Source of the DNA: Sneathiella aquimaris
GTDB lineage: Bacteria; Pseudomonadota; Alphaproteobacteria; Sneathiellales; Sneathiellaceae
NCBI RefSeq assembly: GCF_026409565.1
Contig: NZ_CP112881.1
Location: 2,549,501-2,613,500, forward strand
DNA: 64,000 nucleotides
Reading direction: 5' to 3'
Every line of letters starts with the position of its first letter. Within the stretch, counting starts at the first letter, position 1. Shown one piece after another: positions 44,369-53,220 of the stretch. The notes below the pieces were generated by a model. It had not been told where the DNA came from, searched no databases, and saw only the letters and a program-made list of their open reading frames with translations. A program made the position numbers and the translations under genes.

Positions 44369-45124
44369 TCAGGCAACTTTGGTCTGAAAATGAGGCGTCG
44401 ATTTTTTTGGACCAAGAAGGAGCGACCGCTCGTTTTCTATCAGGTTATGAAAAAGCCGTTCGGCCGAAACACCGTCCCTTGCCATTATCTTCTCGACGGC
44501 AAGACGATACCATCCTGCCATTCCAAATGCCTGACGCTCCAGACAGTTGTCTGTCGTTTGGTAAAGCGCCACCAATACAACATCCACCACATCGTTAAGG
44601 CGGCTTGCAAGGTCATTCTGGCAGCAATCAAACAGACATCCGTGGAAATTTCTTACCGCCTTAAAGAAAAGCACCTGATCCCTGACTTCTTCAGCATTCT
44701 CCATCTGGCGTTGAAATCCATCCAACAATGCCAGTTGATCAAGACTGCCCCTTTGGGCCGCAAGATTTGCAATACCGGGTTGAAAACATTGACGCAACTC
44801 CATCATTTGAATAACCGATCCGTGGTCCTGCTGAACTTCTGACTGCCACGCCAAAATATCCGGATCCAGAAGGTTCCAGCAGCTTCGCGGTCGAACACGT
44901 GTCCCCGCCCGCTGCTTTGCCTCCAGCAACCCCTTTGCCGTTAAAACCCTGAATGCTTCGCGGATCGCCGTTCGGCTGCCCTTGAACATTTCCAGAAATT
45001 CACCCTCTCCGGGTAACTTGTCTCCCGGTTTATAGCGACCACTGACAATATCCTGCCCCAATTCATGCACCACCCTTCCATGGATGCCCCCACGTGGATA
45101 GTGCCGATTACCTAGCTGTGTCAT
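44369..45124 (-). CDS. GntR-family regulator, FadR/FCD subgroup
   Basis: A 251-residue regulator: winged helix at about 12-80 (GRVVHELGQDIVSGRYKPGDKLP, SRTAIREAFRVLTAKGLLEAK) and a helical FCD domain (about 95-235) with ELRQCFQPGIANLAAQRG and the His residues (FHGCLF, LFHNLIE) that usually bind a metal and a carboxylic acid. ATG at 45124 has GGGGGCGG before it; a GTG at 45136 is the alternative. Divergent from the glutathione-dependent formaldehyde dehydrogenase gene; target unknown. Closest relatives of this type often control sugar-acid genes. Confidence 0.87.
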   Translation of the reverse strand: MTQLGNRHYPRGGIHGRVVHELGQDIVSGRYKPGDKLPGEGEFLEMFKGSRTAIREAFRVLTAKGLLEAKQRAGTRVRPRSCWNLLDPDILAWQSEVQQDHGSVIQMMELRQCFQPGIANLAAQRGSLDQLALLDGFQRQMENAEEVRDQVLFFKAVRNFHGCLFDCCQNDLASRLNDVVDVVLVALYQTTDNCLERQAFGMAGWYRLAVEKIMARDGVSAERLFHNLIENERSLLLGPKKSTPHFQTKVA

Positions 45125-45163
45125 TTCCGCCCCCACTATAAATGACGCCTTTAAACTTTGCCC

Positions 45164-45178
45164 GCTTACACAGTAAGC
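45164..45178. promoter_or_regulatory. Palindrome between gntR and the formaldehyde dehydrogenase gene
   Basis: GCTTAC-ACA-GTAAGC is a perfect 15-bp palindrome 40 bp before the GntR start, a plausible autoregulatory operator. A second, AT-only palindrome (TATAAATT-T-AATTTATA) is at 45244-45260. Confidence 0.35.
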
Positions 45179-45363
45179 AGCACACGTTGAAATAGCATAA
45201 TATTAATAAAATATAAATCAATATACTAAGTTTTTTATTTTACTATAAATTTAATTTATAAATGATATATACCGGGACCTTCCCACATTTAAAGTCTTGC
45301 ACTTCATCCTTGGAACTGCGAAGAATTAACCCAATAGACCAGTCTTCAGAAAGGCCAATTCCG

Positions 45364-46476
45364 ATGGATGTAAAAGCAGCTGTTGCCGTAAAAGCCGGCG
45401 CCCCCCTTTCAATTGAAACAGTGACACTGGATGGCCCGAGAGCTGGAGAAGTTCTTGTTGAAATCAAAGCAAGCGGCATTTGCCATACGGATGCTTTCAC
45501 ACTTTCTGGCGACGATCCTGAAGGTATTTTTCCAGCTATTCTAGGCCACGAAGGTGCCGGTATCGTTGTCGATGTAGGGCCCGGTGTGACATCGCTTGAA
45601 AAAGGCGATCATGTTATTCCGCTCTACACACCGGAATGCCGTCAATGCAGTTATTGCACCAGTGGAAAAACCAATTTGTGTCAGGCAATTCGTGAAACGC
45701 AGGGTCAGGGATTGATGCCCGACGGTAGCAGTCGTTTCAAGATAAACGGTGAAAAAATTTACCACTATATGGGCTGTTCCACTTTCGCCAATTATACGGT
45801 CGTCCCGGAAATTGCGCTTGCCAAAATCCGCAAAGATGCCCCCTTTGAAAAGGTTTGTTATATCGGCTGCGGTGTGACCACGGGCATTGGCGCGGTGATC
45901 AATACAGCGCAAGTCAAACCAGGCGACAATGTTGTTATCTTTGGTCTGGGTGGAATTGGTCTGAACGTTATACAGGGCGCCCGGCTTGCAGGTGCCAACA
46001 TGATCGTTGGTATCGACCTGAACAATAGTCGGAAGGACCTTGCCACACAATTTGGTATGACCCATTTTGTAAACCCGAACGAGGTTGAGGGAGATCTGGT
46101 CAGCTATCTTGTGGACCTTACAAAGGGTGGTGCCGACTATTCATTCGAATGTATTGGCAATGTCCACACCATGCGGCAGGCCCTTGAATGTTGTCATAAA
46201 GGCTGGGGTGAAAGTATCATTGTGGGCGTGGCAGGCGCTGGACAGGAGATTTCAACCCGCCCCTTCCAACTTGTCACAGGGCGCGTATGGAAAGGCACCG
46301 CTTTTGGCGGGGCCAAAGGCCGGACAGATGTGCCTAAAATCGTCGATTGGTATATGGATGGGAAAATCAACATCGACGAAATGATCACGCATGTCATGCC
46401 GATTGAGGATATCAACAAAGGATTTGACCTGATGCACGAAGGTAAATCTATTCGTAGCGTTGTAACGTTTGACTGA
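45364..46476 (+). CDS. frmA: S-(hydroxymethyl)glutathione dehydrogenase (class III alcohol dehydrogenase)
   Basis: A 370-residue zinc-dependent MDR enzyme that oxidises S-hydroxymethylglutathione to S-formylglutathione with NAD+. Catalytic zinc cysteine in [24 protein letters not shown], four structural cysteines in [15 protein letters not shown], cofactor loop [14 protein letters not shown], and [14 protein letters not shown] are all class III hallmarks. ATG at 45364 ([12 protein letters not shown]) matches the family N-terminus. Followed 3 bp later by the S-formylglutathione hydrolase gene. Confidence 0.96.
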   Translation: MDVKAAVAVKAGAPLSIETVTLDGPRAGEVLVEIKASGICHTDAFTLSGDDPEGIFPAILGHEGAGIVVDVGPGVTSLEKGDHVIPLYTPECRQCSYCTSGKTNLCQAIRETQGQGLMPDGSSRFKINGEKIYHYMGCSTFANYTVVPEIALAKIRKDAPFEKVCYIGCGVTTGIGAVINTAQVKPGDNVVIFGLGGIGLNVIQGARLAGANMIVGIDLNNSRKDLATQFGMTHFVNPNEVEGDLVSYLVDLTKGGADYSFECIGNVHTMRQALECCHKGWGESIIVGVAGAGQEISTRPFQLVTGRVWKGTAFGGAKGRTDVPKIVDWYMDGKINIDEMITHVMPIEDINKGFDLMHEGKSIRSVVTFD

Positions 46477-46479
46477 CCC

Positions 46480-47319
46480 ATGAAAACACGATCAGAACAA
46501 AGCTGCTTTGGCGGAACTCAGGGTTTTTACGAACACCGCTCACAAGAAACCGGTACAGACATGCAGTTTGCCGTTTATACACCACCGTCTGCCAAGAACG
46601 AACCTGTTCCGGTGGTATATTATCTGGCAGGGCTGACCTGTACAGACGAAACCGCAACTATCAAAGCCGGCGCACAGCGAGTAGCCGCGCAGCTTGGGTT
46701 AATGCTTGTGATGCCCGATACCAGTCCGCGCGGCGCAATGATCGATGGTGAGGATGAGAGCTGGGATTTTGGAACCGGGGCCGGGTTTTATCTGGATGCT
46801 ACCCAAGCGCCCTGGTCAAAAAACTACCGAATGTATTCCTATATAACAAAGGAACTTCCTTCCCTTATTGCCGCGCATTTTCCATCGGATAATGGCCCCG
46901 CTGGCATCATGGGGCATTCCATGGGAGGCCACGGGGCCCTGACGATCGGGCTTAAAAATACAGAGCAATACGCTTCCATTACCGCATTTGCCCCGATTTG
47001 TGCGCCCAGCCAATGTCCGTGGGGCCAAAAAGCGTTTAACGGCTATCTGGGAGATAACAAAGCCGAGTGGGACGAGTATGATGCTGTTGCGTTGGTAAAT
47101 AACATTCAGACGGCGCATCCAATTCTCATTGATCAAGGAAAGGCAGATCCGTTTCTTGAACAGGAACTGAACCCCCACCTATTTGAACAGGCATGCAAGG
47201 CAGCGGACCAACCACTTATCTATCGTAGCCATTCTGGCTATGATCACAGCTATTATTTTATCCAGTCTTTTATGGAAGACCATTTACTGCATCATTCAAA
47301 GATATTGAAAGCCCTATAG
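46480..47319 (+). CDS. fghA: S-formylglutathione hydrolase
   Basis: A 279-residue alpha/beta-hydrolase that releases formate and glutathione. Nucleophile serine in GHSMGGHGAL, then the Asp (DQGKADPFLEQ) and His (SGYDHSYYFI) of the triad; YYLAGLTCTDE is diagnostic of the family. Together with the preceding dehydrogenase it completes glutathione-dependent formaldehyde detoxification. Its stop overlaps the convergent sugar kinase gene by 6 bp. Confidence 0.95.
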   Translation: MKTRSEQSCFGGTQGFYEHRSQETGTDMQFAVYTPPSAKNEPVPVVYYLAGLTCTDETATIKAGAQRVAAQLGLMLVMPDTSPRGAMIDGEDESWDFGTGAGFYLDATQAPWSKNYRMYSYITKELPSLIAAHFPSDNGPAGIMGHSMGGHGALTIGLKNTEQYASITAFAPICAPSQCPWGQKAFNGYLGDNKAEWDEYDAVALVNNIQTAHPILIDQGKADPFLEQELNPHLFEQACKAADQPLIYRSHSGYDHSYYFIQSFMEDHLLHHSKILKAL

Positions 47320-48216
47320 CTCTTTCAGGGCTTTCTCTATTTTTTCTTTGGTTGGAAGACTAGACTGCGCGCCCGCCACCGAACAGGTCAAGCCTGCGCC
47401 CGCAGTTGCGGCCTGCAACGCATCATGGAGATTTTTTCCATCAGACAAGGCGGCTGCGAAAACGCCAATAAAACAATCTCCGGCCGCAGTGGTATCAACG
47501 GGCGTGATCTTCATCGCTGGCACGCGCGTCAACCACCCCTCTTCCGCAGCAACAACACCGCGTGCACCCAATGTCAGGATGGCGCATAGATCATATCGCG
47601 ATGCCAGCTCAATAACCAGTTCATCGCCGGAAAGAGTGTCCAGACCGTGTTGCCTGGCTATTGCCGCCGCTTCTCCTTCATTGACAACCAGATAATCCAG
47701 ATCGTGCAATACTGATTCCGGTATTAAGCCCGCGGGTGCAAGGTTCAAAATACTTTTAACACCGACCTTCTTTGCCCGTGATATCAACGTCCAATTTTCT
47801 GAACTGGGGACCTCCATTTGCAACAAAAGATAGGCTGCACTTTCCAGCACATCATCACTAACCTGATCTGCCGTCGCATCATTATTGGCTCCAGAAACAA
47901 CAACAATGGAGTTTTCCGCATTTTGATCAACCCAAATAGACGCACAGCCTGTGGGTCTAATCGTTTTTTTAAGAGATGATAATTCTACCCCGCCCTCAAC
48001 CATTAATGAGACGGCTGCGCCCGCATTCACATCATCACCAACGGCACCGATCATAGTAACATCCGCACCAGCCCGCCGGGCTGCCAAAGCTTGATTAGCC
48101 CCTTTTCCCCCGGGAACTTGCATATACTGATCCCCAAGGATCGTCTCGCCCGGTGCCGGTAAGGACTGCATTTGATAGACTTGATCAATATTAATGGATC
48201 CGAAAACAACAATCAT
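47314..48216 (-). CDS. PfkB-family sugar kinase (ribokinase-like)
   Basis: A 300-residue kinase: N-terminal MIVVFGSINIDQVYQMQSLP with the PfkB signature 1 region GGKGANQALAARRAGADV, and signature 2 DTTAAGDCFIGVFAAAL with the catalytic aspartate. The closest recognisable type is ribokinase, which phosphorylates ribose. The start at 48216 fits the family; the open frame extends upstream to 48300 without family match. Likely last gene of the ABC-importer operon (58-bp gap), suggesting that the importer could bring in a sugar or nucleoside moiety. Confidence 0.85.
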   Translation of the reverse strand: MIVVFGSINIDQVYQMQSLPAPGETILGDQYMQVPGGKGANQALAARRAGADVTMIGAVGDDVNAGAAVSLMVEGGVELSSLKKTIRPTGCASIWVDQNAENSIVVVSGANNDATADQVSDDVLESAAYLLLQMEVPSSENWTLISRAKKVGVKSILNLAPAGLIPESVLHDLDYLVVNEGEAAAIARQHGLDTLSGDELVIELASRYDLCAILTLGARGVVAAEEGWLTRVPAMKITPVDTTAAGDCFIGVFAAALSDGKNLHDALQAATAGAGLTCSVAGAQSSLPTKEKIEKALKEL

Positions 48217-48274
48217 TTTTACTGTAAATCCTATCTTATTAATGAAGGGGCGCCCCGTCCTGTTTTGCCATCCG

Positions 48275-49117
48275 CTAGCTGCGGCTGACCCCACTTGCAA
48301 AGACTTCTTCTTTCAACACCCGTTGACTAAAGGCCAAAAACAACAACCCCGGTACCGTAATTATTAACGTAAAGGCAGCGGCGACAGGATCAAGAGCCCC
48401 GCCGCCACTTATTTTGGTAAACAGAAGTGTTGCCAGTGTATCCACCTGTCCTTGACCAATGTAAAAGGTAAGCAGAAAAATATTGGTCGAGATCAGCACT
48501 GAAAATAATGCAGCGGCCAAAATGCCCGGCAGCATTAAAGGCATTTCAATAAACCAGAAAACCTGTATTCGAGAAGCACCTAAAAGCTCGGCCTGTTCTA
48601 GCATCCCCTTATCCAACTCCGCGTATACAGAGGTCAAAACCCGGATCATATAAGGAAGCACGGGGATAAGGTGAGCCGCGGTGACAGCAAACAGATTCCC
48701 TTGAAGTCCAAATTGTAAAAAGATCAGTAACATCCCGATACCAAAAGCTATTTCCGGGACAATCAGTGGTGTACTGAGAAGAAGTTCGACGCCAGGTTTT
48801 CCCGCGAACCGGTGACGCGCCAGAACCCGGGCAGCTGGAATAGAAAAAAGCAAGGCCACCACGGTCACCAGCACAGCGATCAAGACCGTATTTTGCAGGG
48901 CTGGCAGCAACCTTGAAACCGGGTCAAAAACGTAATCCCAGGCGAGTGGGAGGCGTGCGCTTTCACGTTTTTCCCACCACCAGATAGACGGCAGCAAATC
49001 AGGCCAGCCCCACCGAAAGGAGACAGACGCCACCGCAAGGGGCACGAAAGGTCCTACAATCGCCCCGATAAAAAAAGCTAACGCGATCTTCTGCCAGGTT
49101 CTTAACCGCTGGATCAT
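48275..49117 (-). CDS. ABC transporter permease (second)
   Basis: A 280-residue permease with six predicted membrane helices and the cytoplasmic EAA loop AELLGASRIQVFWFIEMPLM. It belongs to the spermidine/iron/thiamine-type BPD_transp_1 family. It overlaps the first permease gene by 4 bp, and the two should form a heterodimer. Confidence 0.9.
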   Translation of the reverse strand: MIQRLRTWQKIALAFFIGAIVGPFVPLAVASVSFRWGWPDLLPSIWWWEKRESARLPLAWDYVFDPVSRLLPALQNTVLIAVLVTVVALLFSIPAARVLARHRFAGKPGVELLLSTPLIVPEIAFGIGMLLIFLQFGLQGNLFAVTAAHLIPVLPYMIRVLTSVYAELDKGMLEQAELLGASRIQVFWFIEMPLMLPGILAAALFSVLISTNIFLLTFYIGQGQVDTLATLLFTKISGGGALDPVAAAFTLIITVPGLLFLAFSQRVLKEEVFASGVSRS

Positions 49118-50001
49118 ATCCGCCCCCTCTTTCTTTCAAGGCGACGGTAAAATGTCAAATACCCCAAAAGGCAAATCGCAGAAACAATTGTAATGACCGT
49201 CGTGACAGCCATCGCTGAAGGGCGGTTGGTATAATCAGCATCACTAAATAACCGCCATGCCTCAACGGTCAGTGTGTTCGGGTAACCAGCACCCAAAATA
49301 AACGGGACTTCAAAGCCGCCAAAATTAAACGCAAACACAATTAGCGTCGCCCCAACTAGTGACGGCGTTAAGCGCGGAAAGGTGACGTGCCAGAAAATCT
49401 GCCAGCCGGAAGCCCCCAGCAACATCGCGCTTTCCTCCTGCTCTCGCCCCAGCACAAGCAAATTGGAATACAGCATCAGGGTCATGAAGGGGACCTGTTT
49501 CCAAAGATAGACAACCATTATCCCAATGCCGCTTGAACTTTGTAAAAGACGCGGGAACTCAGACGGGCTTTCAATCACACCCACGGCATAAAACAGCCGT
49601 GCAAACAACCCTCCGTTTGTGAAAAGCAGCAAAACAAGGCTAACACCAACAAGATAAGGGACAACCATCGGAATTTTATACAAAAACAGGAACAGTCCAC
49701 GCGCCTTGAACCGCCGCGCAAGGATCACGCTTAAAATCAGGCTTAGCACTGCCCCTACCAGGGTCGGAACAACAGAATAATAAAATGTCAGTCCAAGTGA
49801 TTTCCAAAATCCGGTTCCTGCAAATAATTGCTGGTAATATTTAACGGTCGGAAATTCATTAACGCCATATTGGGGCGCATAGCCAAAACTTTGCACAATG
49901 CCCAGCGATAACGCTCCCAGAAAAAGAACGGCCAACAGTATGATCGCCGGTGCAAGCCCCGCGATAATCTTGACGGTCGAGGTTGGCGCTCGTTTTACCA
50001 T
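49114..50001 (-). CDS. ABC transporter permease (first)
   Basis: A 295-residue permease with about six membrane helices and the EAA loop SAMLLGASGWQIFWHVTFPRL. E. coli YnjC is a fused double permease; here the two halves are separate genes. Lies 9 bp after the binding-protein gene. Confidence 0.9.
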   Translation of the reverse strand: MVKRAPTSTVKIIAGLAPAIILLAVLFLGALSLGIVQSFGYAPQYGVNEFPTVKYYQQLFAGTGFWKSLGLTFYYSVVPTLVGAVLSLILSVILARRFKARGLFLFLYKIPMVVPYLVGVSLVLLLFTNGGLFARLFYAVGVIESPSEFPRLLQSSSGIGIMVVYLWKQVPFMTLMLYSNLLVLGREQEESAMLLGASGWQIFWHVTFPRLTPSLVGATLIVFAFNFGGFEVPFILGAGYPNTLTVEAWRLFSDADYTNRPSAMAVTTVITIVSAICLLGYLTFYRRLERKRGRI

Positions 50002-50010
50002 GACAAATGA

Positions 50011-51351
50011 CTATGTCTTCATTGCCTCACGGACAATCTGTTCAAAAGGTTTGCTTGACCGCCTTTCGATATACTCGATCCAGATTTTTTCAATGACCTT
50101 TACCAGCGACGCATTTGTGTCGGCCACGGCCCCTTGCCCCAATTCTTCAGTCGTAACACCGTAATGAGAGGGGGCCGCCGCTTTGACGGCTTTAAGATCA
50201 ATGGGTGACAAAGTCTGCACGTCGATACCCAACGGGTATCCAATTGTTTTCAACTTGGACACCTGCAACGTGACAGAAGACATGATGTTCGCAAACACGA
50301 GAGCTGCAGCCGGATGCGGCGTGTTAGCGGGAATTGCCAGAAAGTTCTTATTCTTGATCATACCATTTTTCGGGAACGCCAAGGTTTCCGCTGTTTCCGG
50401 AAAGGATCCGTTTTCTCGCTTGTTAGCAACAAGATAAAGGCCAAACTCACAGCCCATATCGATTTCGCCGTTATTGAACATGGCCTGCAAGGCCGCTTGA
50501 TTTTGAGGATAAATCGCTTTACCACTCCCCAGCAGGTTAGGTTCTATTCGTTTCAAATAATCGAAACCCGGGCGCACCAATTCAGTAAATGCCTCGGCTG
50601 TAAATTCATCAATCGATTTCTGGAAATCGACATATCCCTTACCTGAAGGATTAAACGCATATAAGGCCGTCTGAACAAAGGTGTTTCCAACATAGTGGGG
50701 CGGTTTAACATACGTAAAACGGCCCGGATTATTATTCAGCCACTTTTCAAGCCCGCCAAAGTCTGTGGGGGCGTCGGCCCGTTTCAATCGGGCAGTATCA
50801 ATATAACAGACATACTGTTCCCCGGACCAGGGCATTTCGCGCGCCAAGGTCGGCGTTCCAAAATCAGAAAGATTTAATTGCGACGCCGGATTATTTGTAT
50901 CAAAAATGAAATTCCTTGCATTGGGGACCTTATCCGCAAAAGATCCGAAAAGAGCATTTTGACTGGCCAGAGTATAAAAATTGTCACCGTTCAACCAAAT
51001 CGCGTCAACGGTTCCCTCGCCAATCCCTTTACCGGCCTGCATTTCCGCCAGCACCAGATCAACGGCTTCACGGGTGCCGGAAATCCGGGTCGTTTTTAAG
51101 GTAATTCCTTTTTTCTTCAAACGAGGAACAACAGCCGATTCAATCCAGGCATTCAGTTCTTCGCTGCCACCCCAGTGAAACCAGTTGATCACGCCTTCTT
51201 TTTTGGCCCGGGTTTCAACCTTTCCCCAAGACATTTTCCCAGAATTAAACTGGTCTCGAAAATTCTCCAGCTCCTTCTCAGCGGCAATGACTGGTGAGAG
51301 TGCGGAGACGCCCATAACAAAGGCAAGACCCAAAGATTGAAGTAATTTCAT
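50011..51351 (-). CDS. ABC transporter substrate-binding protein, YnjB type
   Basis: A 446-residue periplasmic binding protein with a Sec signal peptide (cleavage after VIA, about residue 23). WGKVETRAKKEGVINWFHWGGSEELNAWI and VDAIWLNGDNFYTLASQNALFG resemble the E. coli YnjB family, whose ligand is unknown. It sits between the ATPase and permease genes, completing an importer. Ligand not predictable; sugar/nucleoside is hinted by the kinase in the operon, and thiamine-like or polyamine ligands are alternatives. Confidence 0.85.
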   Translation of the reverse strand: MKLLQSLGLAFVMGVSALSPVIAAEKELENFRDQFNSGKMSWGKVETRAKKEGVINWFHWGGSEELNAWIESAVVPRLKKKGITLKTTRISGTREAVDLVLAEMQAGKGIGEGTVDAIWLNGDNFYTLASQNALFGSFADKVPNARNFIFDTNNPASQLNLSDFGTPTLAREMPWSGEQYVCYIDTARLKRADAPTDFGGLEKWLNNNPGRFTYVKPPHYVGNTFVQTALYAFNPSGKGYVDFQKSIDEFTAEAFTELVRPGFDYLKRIEPNLLGSGKAIYPQNQAALQAMFNNGEIDMGCEFGLYLVANKRENGSFPETAETLAFPKNGMIKNKNFLAIPANTPHPAAALVFANIMSSVTLQVSKLKTIGYPLGIDVQTLSPIDLKAVKAAAPSHYGVTTEELGQGAVADTNASLVKVIEKIWIEYIERRSSKPFEQIVREAMKT

Positions 51352-51366
51352 GGAACCTTATTCCTG

Positions 51367-52419
51367 TTAAAATCGAATTGGTTTCTCCGGGATAACCCAA
51401 AGAAAATGAGTATTTAACTGGAGCCAAACCTGCGCTCCTACCGGGAAATGTTCGGCACTCTGATGTTGAACAGCGATCATTTCTTCTGCAATTTTTACGA
51501 TATAAACAACATATCCGCCGTGATAGCGTGCCGACAACACCTCCCCGCAAAGAGACCCTGTTTGAGTTCCGGACAATGCAATATTTTCTGGCCGGATCAT
51601 TACCGTGACCGCCTCACCCATCGCATAGGCAGAAGCTTCCCGACAGGTAAGCTCTCCCAATGGGCAGCGGACCGTTTCACGGCCAGAAATAGTTGCTGGT
51701 AAAAAATTGGTCGCCCCCATAAATTCTGCAACAGATCGATGCCGCGGCTTTTCGAAGACGTCTTTTGCAGTCCCTTGCTGTAAGGCCGATCCGTTTTCCA
51801 TAACAACAACCTGATCGGCAAGCATCATTGCTTCATTCTGATCATGTGTCACGAAAACTGTTGTCAGCGACAAATCCTGTTGCAGTTCTTTAATAAACAG
51901 GGCGACTTCTTCTCTCAAATTTGCATCAAGATTTGAAAGTGGCTCATCCAGCAAAAGAATTTCCGGATCCATCACTAACGTTCGCGCAAGGGCCACCCGT
52001 TGTTTCTGCCCCCCTGAAAGTGTCGTTGAAAATCGGTTTTCCAATCCCTGAAGGTGTGTTTTTTCAACAATCCACTTTAGTTTTTCATTGTTTTTATCTT
52101 TACTCCCTCCCCCCATTCGCAATCCGAAGGTAATATTATCAGCCACATTGAGATGGGGAAACAGTCCGAAATTCTGAAACACCATACCGACTTTTCGTTG
52201 GCGAACAGACAGGTCTGTGACATCCCGACCACCAAAGAGTAAGGTACCGTCATTAATTGGGCTTAGTCCGGCAATCATACGAAGAGTCGTCGTTTTACCG
52301 GACCCTGATGCTCCCAGAAGAGCCAGCATCTGACCATTGGGCAGACTTAGATCAATCGGACCGATCGACCTTCCATCCTCAAACGCGGTGATACACCCAA
52401 TCAAACGCAGTCCACTCAT
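51367..52419 (-). CDS. ABC transporter ATP-binding protein with TOBE domain
   Basis: A 350-residue ATPase of the Pot/Fbp/Cys type: Walker A GASGSGKTTT, Q-loop FQNFGLFPHLNV, signature LSGGQKQRVALARTL, Walker B EILLLDEPLSNLD and switch His in FVTHDQNEA; a C-terminal TOBE regulatory domain from about 240. ATG at 52419 is preferred over a TTG one codon earlier. First gene of the importer operon; it is larger than E. coli YnjD (217 residues), which lacks TOBE. Confidence 0.92.
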   Translation of the reverse strand: MSGLRLIGCITAFEDGRSIGPIDLSLPNGQMLALLGASGSGKTTTLRMIAGLSPINDGTLLFGGRDVTDLSVRQRKVGMVFQNFGLFPHLNVADNITFGLRMGGGSKDKNNEKLKWIVEKTHLQGLENRFSTTLSGGQKQRVALARTLVMDPEILLLDEPLSNLDANLREEVALFIKELQQDLSLTTVFVTHDQNEAMMLADQVVVMENGSALQQGTAKDVFEKPRHRSVAEFMGATNFLPATISGRETVRCPLGELTCREASAYAMGEAVTVMIRPENIALSGTQTGSLCGEVLSARYHGGYVVYIVKIAEEMIAVQHQSAEHFPVGAQVWLQLNTHFLWVIPEKPIRF

Positions 52420-52620
52420 CAAACTCTCATAGTTTCTATATTATCGATTTGATTTAGTGTACTGAGTTTATTTAAGAAATCCTATCAAAACAGCGTGAAA
52501 GAAAAATTCAGGTTTATTCTCAAATCACTGCCACGCATTTATCAAATGACAGAGATTGCCAAGACCGTGTTTTCATTCTACAGTTTTCAAACAAACAATG
52601 AAAAGAAAACGGAAAGTTTC

Positions 52621-53034
52621 ATGAAATCTATACCAGAAGGGTTTACGCCCCTTCCTCATACCACGGGGTTTATTGGTCATCTTGGCCCCTACTATTTACA
52701 TCAACAGGAAGACGGCAACTTTTTGTTTGGCTTTCAGACCGATGATCGTCATTCCAATCCCAATAATGTCATTCACGGCGGCGCCCTCGTCGGTTTTGCC
52801 GATACAGCTATGGGCCATTGTGTTTTCAGATCCTGTGACAGGCTTTGCGCGACCATCACTCTCAATACAGAATTTGCGGCTGGCGCACCAGCGGGCAGCT
52901 GGATCACAGCCCATCCAGAACTTCGCAAAAAGACAAATAGTCTGGCCTTTGTAAGAACAGATCTATGGGCTGAGGAAGCGTTAATCATGAGCGCGACAGC
53001 CGTCTTCAAACTCTTTCCCGCAAGCCGGTCTTAA
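52621..53034 (+). CDS. PaaI-family hotdog thioesterase
   Basis: A 137-residue hotdog-fold acyl-CoA thioesterase of the PaaI/4HBT type, with NPNNVIHGGALVGFADTAMG (the HGG motif) and TITLNTEFAAGAPAGSWI. ATG at 52621 with GGAAAG upstream is preferred; the frame is open from a GTG at 52495 but the extra 42 residues are not family-like. Divergent from the ABC importer. Substrate unknown. Confidence 0.82.
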   Translation: MKSIPEGFTPLPHTTGFIGHLGPYYLHQQEDGNFLFGFQTDDRHSNPNNVIHGGALVGFADTAMGHCVFRSCDRLCATITLNTEFAAGAPAGSWITAHPELRKKTNSLAFVRTDLWAEEALIMSATAVFKLFPASRS

Positions 53035-53166
53035 AGAGGGCCACCTCGGTAACGTTAGATCGGCAAACCAGAATGTCAGTGGCTGCATGGCAGGTTACTT
53101 TGACGGGTGACCGGTGCCTAACAAGAGCTCCTCTTCCTTGATAGAAGAAGTATCAGAAATAGCGCA
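53035..53166 (+). other. Unassigned stretch between the thioesterase and its terminator
   Basis: About 130 bp with no ORF between the thioesterase stop and a hairpin terminator. It contains a short hairpin AAGAG-CTC-CTCTT (53126-53140 region) and several GC-rich segments. It could be a long 3' untranslated region or a processed 3' UTR-derived RNA; I cannot assign it. Confidence 0.3.
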
Positions 53167-53199
53167 GAAAACGATCCGTGAACCGGACCGTTTTCTTTT
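53167..53199 (+). terminator. Hairpin terminator after the thioesterase
   Basis: GAAAACG (53167-53173) pairs with CGTTTTC (53189-53195), extended by imperfect GC pairs toward the loop, and is followed by TTTTCCTT on the plus strand. It lies 22 bp from the convergent phnY stop and may stop both transcripts. Confidence 0.65.
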
Positions 53200-53220
53200 C
53201 CTTATCAATACTTGTCGGGA

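Noticed and set aside
52495-52620. 42-residue extension of the PaaI-type thioesterase
   Set aside because: The hotdog fold begins after the ATG at 52621, which has GGAAAG upstream; the extension lies in the promoter region of the divergent ABC operon.
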